A DNA stretch of 64,000 bases from contig JAJEKV010000271.1 of assembly GCA_021234155.1 (NCBI GenBank), forward strand, positions 374,001 through 438,000, read 5' to 3'. The notes under the pieces are model-generated. The model made no database searches. It was given only the letters and a program-made list of their open reading frames with translations, and had not been told where the DNA came from. The stretch comes from Isoetes taiwanensis (lineage: Eukaryota > Streptophyta > Lycopodiopsida > Isoetales > Isoetaceae). The position numbers and the translations under genes were made by a program. Shown one piece after another: positions 58,951-64,000 of the stretch (positions are counted from its first letter, which is position 1; each line of letters starts with the position of its first letter).

Positions 58951-60547
58951 GGTTAGATAGGCCAAAATTAGATCACTGACCCAGTCAATTTTTGGTCAAT
59001 ATCCCTGGCCGAGAGCTAAAATTTGAAACTCGATGTTGACAAGGAATTTTCTGGAGTTACCAACTCTATTCTGCTCAGATTTGTCTGCACAATAGGGGCC
59101 AAATCTTCCTTTTGCCAAAAGGGAACCTAATTTTTTCTTTTGATGATTTCTTGCCTAGGACTATAAGAAATGAACAATATTGAAAGAAGATACTTTCTAA
59201 TGAAGGGTTGCACGCGTGTCTAGCATTGCCTTGTTCAACATATTTAGCTTGGCAAGATTGATGCTCATACAACTACTCTTCTATGCTCAATGCCTGTTGT
59301 GCAATACAATTGGATCTAAAGATGTCGGCTCAAAATGGTATTGTAATTTTGTCTTGACAGGAATTTGGCTTTGGCCCTCTCCAAAGACATGCTACATAGG
59401 CAGACCACTCATATCTGACAATTTGACCCGGACACAAGGACGCTGGCCGATAATGTCGTTTACTTATGGGAATGAGTTTCAATGCAACACAAACAGATTA
59501 CTACAAAGGTCGGATTTTCAATTAAATCAAACACTCAAGAGATACAATGTAATATCCCAAGCTCGTGGTCTTGGGCACAGGATCAAATAGGTATACATTC
59601 AGACAATCCAGAGAATTGAGTCAATAATCTGGATCATAGGTAAATATTGGAGGTCAGAATCAAGCTCAGGATCATCAAGCCGGTCCTTCTTCAAAGCCAA
59701 AAAACACTTCTTTGCCTCAAAGCCCTCGAATTTCTTACGTGCGAAAAGCCCCTTTTGTAAATGCTCGCGTTTTGAGATCTTGATCATTTCCTTCAATCTT
59801 ACATCTTTTAGCTCTTAATAAGCATTCTTGGCATTAAACATGGTGATTCGCCGGTTTAGGTCATGATTTACTAGTTTGTTAGGCCGAATTAATTGGATCT
59901 TGGCGTTTAGGATTTTAGGGTTCATATGGGTTCAGCGAAATATCCCATGTGCTCGATCGGACTTTGGCGACCAAGGTATATAAAGAGAAGAAAATCCATT
60001 ATTTATGATTATTATTTGCAATATCCCGTGGGATCCGGTACCTCCACCGCCCCCACGCCCTGGGATGTTCCCCGCGGCATGGGGAGATTGTTTGGAAAGA
60101 GAAATTAGGCTTGGGGTAGATAGGAAAATTTTTGCACCCTAAGCCCTATGGCACGATTCCCTAGGAAGCCAAAATAAAGCCTTTTTTCAAAATTCTTTTT
60201 CCTAAGGGAATCTTTTTTTGTACCCTATAAGATTCTGGAATCTCTTCTCACAATGGAGCTCTTTTGAATTTGGCAAAAAAGGAGCTAAGGAGTGGATGAT
60301 GTGGCATTTGGAAATGATGACAAGGCTAGGTGGTATGATGTGGCCAATGGGAATGATGACGTGTTAGCCAACTTGAATTTGAAAATTCTTTCTAGTCAAA
60401 AATTTTGAATGATGTGGAGATGATGTGTGTGATACGTGTGGAGTGATGAAGTGTCAATGGTGATGTGGCAACAATGATGCTTTGATGTGGATTTTGATTT
60501 GCATATGGGAGTTTGACATGAGATGGCTAGAATGGTGATGAGCATGT

Positions 60548-60605
60548 TGACTTGGCACATGAGGTGAGGTGTAAAGTGACTTGGCACATGAGGTGAGGTG
60601 TAAAG
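60548..60605. repeat. 29-bp tandem duplication
   Basis: TGACTTGGCACATGAGGTGA starts units at 60548 and 60577; a third start, TGACTTGGCCCATCAAG, follows at 60606 and diverges. Confidence 0.8.
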
Positions 60606-61383
60606 TGACTTGGCCCATCAAGTGCTCATTTAGGAGCCAATTTCTTTTTATGGAGCAATTTTTAGCACCTCCTAGGGCACACTTGAATTTTGAACACTTC
60701 CCTTAGGATTTTTTGCAACTTTCTTTTAACTTTGGTCAAGTTGCATGGGATGTTGACTTCTGAGCGAAATTTTGACCAAGTCAAGTCACTTTTGAACTAG
60801 TAGATGATGGAGCAAGTGGGTGTTTCATGAAGGTGTGTCTTGACTAGAAAGAACTTTCAAGGTCAAGTTTGACTTTGGGAGGCATATGAGCAAGGAGTAC
60901 AAGTTCAATGGTATTTTAGGATGGTGGAAGGGGATCAAAATGCCAAAGATGCCAAGATCACAAATAGCTACATACCATGGAATATTCTTCAATGGGTCTT
61001 CTTTCTCCTCTTCTCTTCATTTCCTTTGCTTGTTTGACCTTTTGTATCTCTTGAGTGACTTGAGTCAATTGTCCTTCCTTTGCTCTTCAAATTTTGATGT
61101 ATGCTAGTGAAGCATTTCCCTATTGTCTTGCAAACCAAATCAAGATGAGAGGATTAGTGTAAAGATGTGCTTGGTTCTTCCATCTTTGCCATGGCATGGC
61201 AGCATTATATAAACTAAAAGAGAAGGCTGGTCTACCGACCCCTTTGACTAGTTTGTTTGTACTCCTTGACATAGCTCCGGCCCGGTTGCCAATGTGAGAA
61301 CATGGTTGGCAACTCAATGACACATATGGATTTGAAAGTGGCAGATTTGGCAATATGAATGTATATGTGAATGATGTTCCTTT

Positions 61384-61690
61384 CAGATGAACCTGCATGG
61401 AAAATAAATCTCTTTAGTCATGAGAAGCTGCAGGATGGTGGTGTGACAGCAGCTTGGGAAATTTATGAAGATGTAGGGGGTTTTCAGATGTAATAAGGTC
61501 AACTCTTGATCAGATGACAGATGGAGGCAGATATAAGGATGCACCTGCATGTGAAGATAAAGCTTGTTAGTTTGAACGAGTTGCTGGTATGGAGGTGATG
61601 GCAGCAACTCCAGATGATGAAGAATAATGTAATGTAGTGAAAGAGATGTGTGAATGACATGTTCAGATGCACCTGCATGGAACTATGATC
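61384..61690. repeat. Three spaced imperfect copies of an AGATGCACCTGCATG motif
   Basis: CAGATGAACCTGCATGGAA (about 61385), GGATGCACCTGCATGTGAAG (about 61538) and CAGATGCACCTGCATGGAAC (about 61664) are spaced by about 150 and 125 bases, with related GAGTTGCTG and GCAGCAACT or GCAGCTT sequence between them. It is an old imperfect duplication, possibly within an LTR. Confidence 0.5.
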
Positions 61691-61936
61691 AGTATTAATT
61701 CACTCCCTCGGTTGTTTACAACCTGCATAGCCCTTTTGTCCTTGCAACACCAGAGACTCATTAGTACCCAAATAATAACTTCAAAGCAGAACTTGACTTA
61801 CTAAGATAAGCTTAATTAATTTTTTTTGCTTTCATTCTACTGAGGCCCTTTTTCTTATATTTTGCTTTTTTTCTTTTTTTTTTTATTTTTTAAGCAATGC
61901 ACTAACTAATCCTAACTACATCTTACCATAAAGATT

Positions 61937-64000
61937 TTAGTTGAACAAAGCAAGGGCAACATGTTGTTGCCAATACCTTTTTAGGTGCACAATGTTGATA
62001 GGGTTCATCAATTCTCTGCCATCAGCAATATCTTTCAGCCAATATGAATCGTCCCTATCACTTCAAATGGTCCCTCCCAAAGATTCTCAAATTTGGATGC
62101 TATATCTTCCCTTGCTTTGTTCCACTTCAACACTAACTCTCCTGTTTTTAAGACTCCCTGCAATTTGTGTGGTGCTTTGAAAGCTGCAATATCTTTAGCC
62201 TTTTTCCTCATCACTGCATTCTCAGCCTCATATCTATGCTCCTCAAGCTGCATCAATCTCACAAATCTGTCTTTTAGAGCCTCATCCAGTTCCAAATTAA
62301 TCTGATAAGCCAGTCTGAGTGATGGAAGCTCTTATTCTATAGGCAGTACTGACTCTATCCCATATACCAAGCTGAAAGGAGTGTGTTTTGTAGCCACTTT
62401 GATGGTAGTTCTATATGCCCAAAGTGCATCATGGAGTTTTAAATGCCAATCCTTTTTTGAAACAACGATGGTCTTTTTGAGGATGGATTTGAGAGTCTTA
62501 TTGGTTGATTTCGCTCGCCATTTCCACGAGGGTAATAGGATGAACTCTTGGTGTGCTTGACTTTCAAGGTGGCTAGAAGTAATGCAATTGTATGGTTGAT
62601 GAACCGCCTCTATCGAAACTATTTTAAAAGGAATGCCAACTGGCACAAATATTTTCATGCGAGAAATCTTGCGATTGGCTTGAGCATTGGCTTCTCTCAA
62701 AGGAATTGCCTTTGCCCATTTGGTAAAGTGTCGGTGGCAACTAATATAAAGCCGGTATTGAGAAGAAGGTGGGTCTATGGGGTCTATAAAATCCAGCCCC
62801 CACATTTGGAAAGGTCCGGGGAAGTTATGGCGATCAAAAAATTTGGTTGCGAGTTTTCTTACCAAAGATCGACATTTATGGCAGCATTTTATAGTCTCAT
62901 AACAATCCTTAAAAAGAGTGGGCCAAAAGTATCCTGACCTTAGAATCTTTTTTGCAGTTGTATCTGCTGCAAAGTGTCCTCCACAAACTCCCTCATGACA
63001 TGCTTCAATTATCATTCTAGCCTCTTCTTCATCCACACATCTCAACAAGACTCCTTCCTTGTCAACTTTGCATAGGATCCTTCAATTGCTTTGAACTTTT
63101 TGCACTTGTCCTTGAATCTTCTCTCTTGATTCGCCACTCAAATTCTTGGGTAACTCATTGCTCTCGTGATAGTTTCGATGTCAAATTGCCGGTCAATATT
63201 TTCTCGCATCAAAAGAAATCAAGTTTGTTAGATTGTCATCACTACATAAACCATCTTGATCTTCATGCTCAAACAACACATGTGGAAGATAAGAGCTGGG
63301 ATTCTCGATCAATTTTACCACTTTTACAGTAATATCATAAGCTTGGATCTTACAAGCCCACCGCATAATTTGGCCTTTGGTTGCTTTTTTTTGCAAAAAG
63401 GAGTGAGAAAGGATTTTGTCTCATGAATACTTGCACTGATTGTTTTGAAGAAGATGTCCTTGTCTCTCTATCAAGAACATCAAAGCTATTTTGCACTTTT
63501 CTCCAACCAGGATATCTTAATTCAATGTCGGACCACATCTTGCTTGCAAAAGCAATTACATGGTCCTCTTAAAAATTGCCAAACCAATCGCCTTTTTGTT
63601 ACATGATATAAGCTTTGAAGGGTTTCTCTAGATCAGGAGGTTTAAGTAGGATAGATTTGCAAATGGCATCAATGATCTTGTCAAAAGAATCTTGGCATTG
63701 CTCATCCCAATCTACTAGGATATGTTTACTTTCACTTTTGGAGAACTTTCCAACCTTTGTGAGGTTAGAAATTGGGCTCATAGTGTGGGAAAAATGAGGG
63801 ACATACATTCTCAAAAAGCCGGTCATCCCCATGAAGCTTTTAACCTGCTTGAGGGTTTTTGGAGGTGCTAGTTTCCTTAAAGCTTCCACCTTACTCTCAG
63901 ATATTTGAATTCCTGCTGTAGACACTACATGCCCAAACAACTCTCCCTTTGAGGACAGAAACACACATTTTTTGGGGTTCAAACTCACTCCTCCCTTTCT
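61937..64000 (-). mobile_element. Ty3/gypsy LTR retrotransposon, 3' pol (RT end, RNase H, integrase), truncated by window
   Basis: Minus strand, reading from the right edge. The RT C-terminal end is MSLNPKKCVFLSSKGELFGH with GFLRMYVPHFSHTMSPISNL (63988-63599). RNase H pieces lie at about 63540-63190. The integrase (63048-62332) has an H2C2-like HEGVCGGHFA...CCHKC zinc finger, WGLDFIDPI with the first catalytic Asp, and SLVYGIESVLPIE. A C-terminal part (62295-62035) reads ELVLKWNKAREDI, LWEGPFEVI. After a frame slip at about 62050 the end reads SYWLKDIADGRELMNPINIV with a stop at 61937-61939. The second catalytic Asp segment (normally SDNG) reads VSIEAVHQ, so the integrase is dead. Gag, protease and the 5' LTR are outside the window. 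Confidence 0.8.

Larger units (their letters stand above)
58951..61936. other. Non-coding DNA, probably partly the 3' LTR/UTR of the Ty3 element
   Basis: No gene was recognised. A minus-strand stretch near 59600-59790 (KREHLQKGLFARKKFEG, KKCFLALKKDRLDDPE) looks like decayed coding sequence of unknown type. 60280-60600 is strongly rich in GATG and TGATGTGG. Purine tracts on the minus strand at about 61800-61895 are candidate polypurine tracts for the Ty3 element, whose pol stops at 61937, but I could not fix LTR ends. Confidence 0.35.

Overview
The window looks like nuclear DNA of a land plant. It has spliced genes with GT-AG introns, a plastid-type transaldolase with a transit-peptide-like leader, a nodulin-like MFS transporter, a DYW-class PPR relic and an AT-rich background crowded with retroelements. 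Introns are of moderate size (about 70 bp to 1.3 kb in the two clear genes). The mix of non-LTR elements, a Penelope-like element and a Ty3/gypsy element fits a fern or another non-seed plant better than a compact angiosperm genome, but that assignment is inference.

Layout. 1-131 is the last exon of an unknown gene. 1941-7550 is a complete 14-exon MFS transporter (541 aa). 8034-8804 is a candidate two-exon RS/His-rich protein. 9.5-11.1 kb holds a LINE 3' tail and a decayed amino-methyltransferase-like gene. 11.5-22.0 kb is a multi-ORF retroelement (copy A) with an intron-containing ORF1 (620 aa) and a reverse transcriptase ORF2 resembling Penelope-like/rvt RTs. A second, incomplete copy (B) follows head to tail at about 22.0 kb. 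The introns of both copies carry the same LINE, which itself carries a foldback MITE with a 9-bp target duplication. 29.7-35 kb contains LINE remnants, a diverged relative of the Penelope-like ORF1 and a direct duplication. 35.1-35.9 kb is a DYW PPR pseudogene. 38,071-41,005 (minus) is a complete 7-exon transaldolase gene (428 aa) with a composite bZIP-type site upstream.

44-58.5 kb is a mosaic of fragments of unrelated host genes (ABCC transporter, DEGP1 protease, SET-domain protein, Raf-like kinase, DUF668 protein) joined to minus-strand LINEs. About 5 kb of this mosaic occurs twice (46.05-51.0 and 52.78-58.17 kb). 61.9-64.0 kb is the 3' part of a decayed Ty3/gypsy pol on the minus strand, running off the right edge.

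Only two genes look clearly functional: the MFS transporter and the transaldolase. The most unusual item is the tandem Penelope-like element. It has a large ORF1 spliced from a short RG-rich first exon, a UAG codon exactly at an exon junction that would place ORF1 and ORF2 in one frame, and a strong nested hairpin after the RT ORF. Differences between repeat copies cluster at CNG motifs and often involve indels, so some apparent frameshifts in the repeats may be sequencing artefacts rather than biology.
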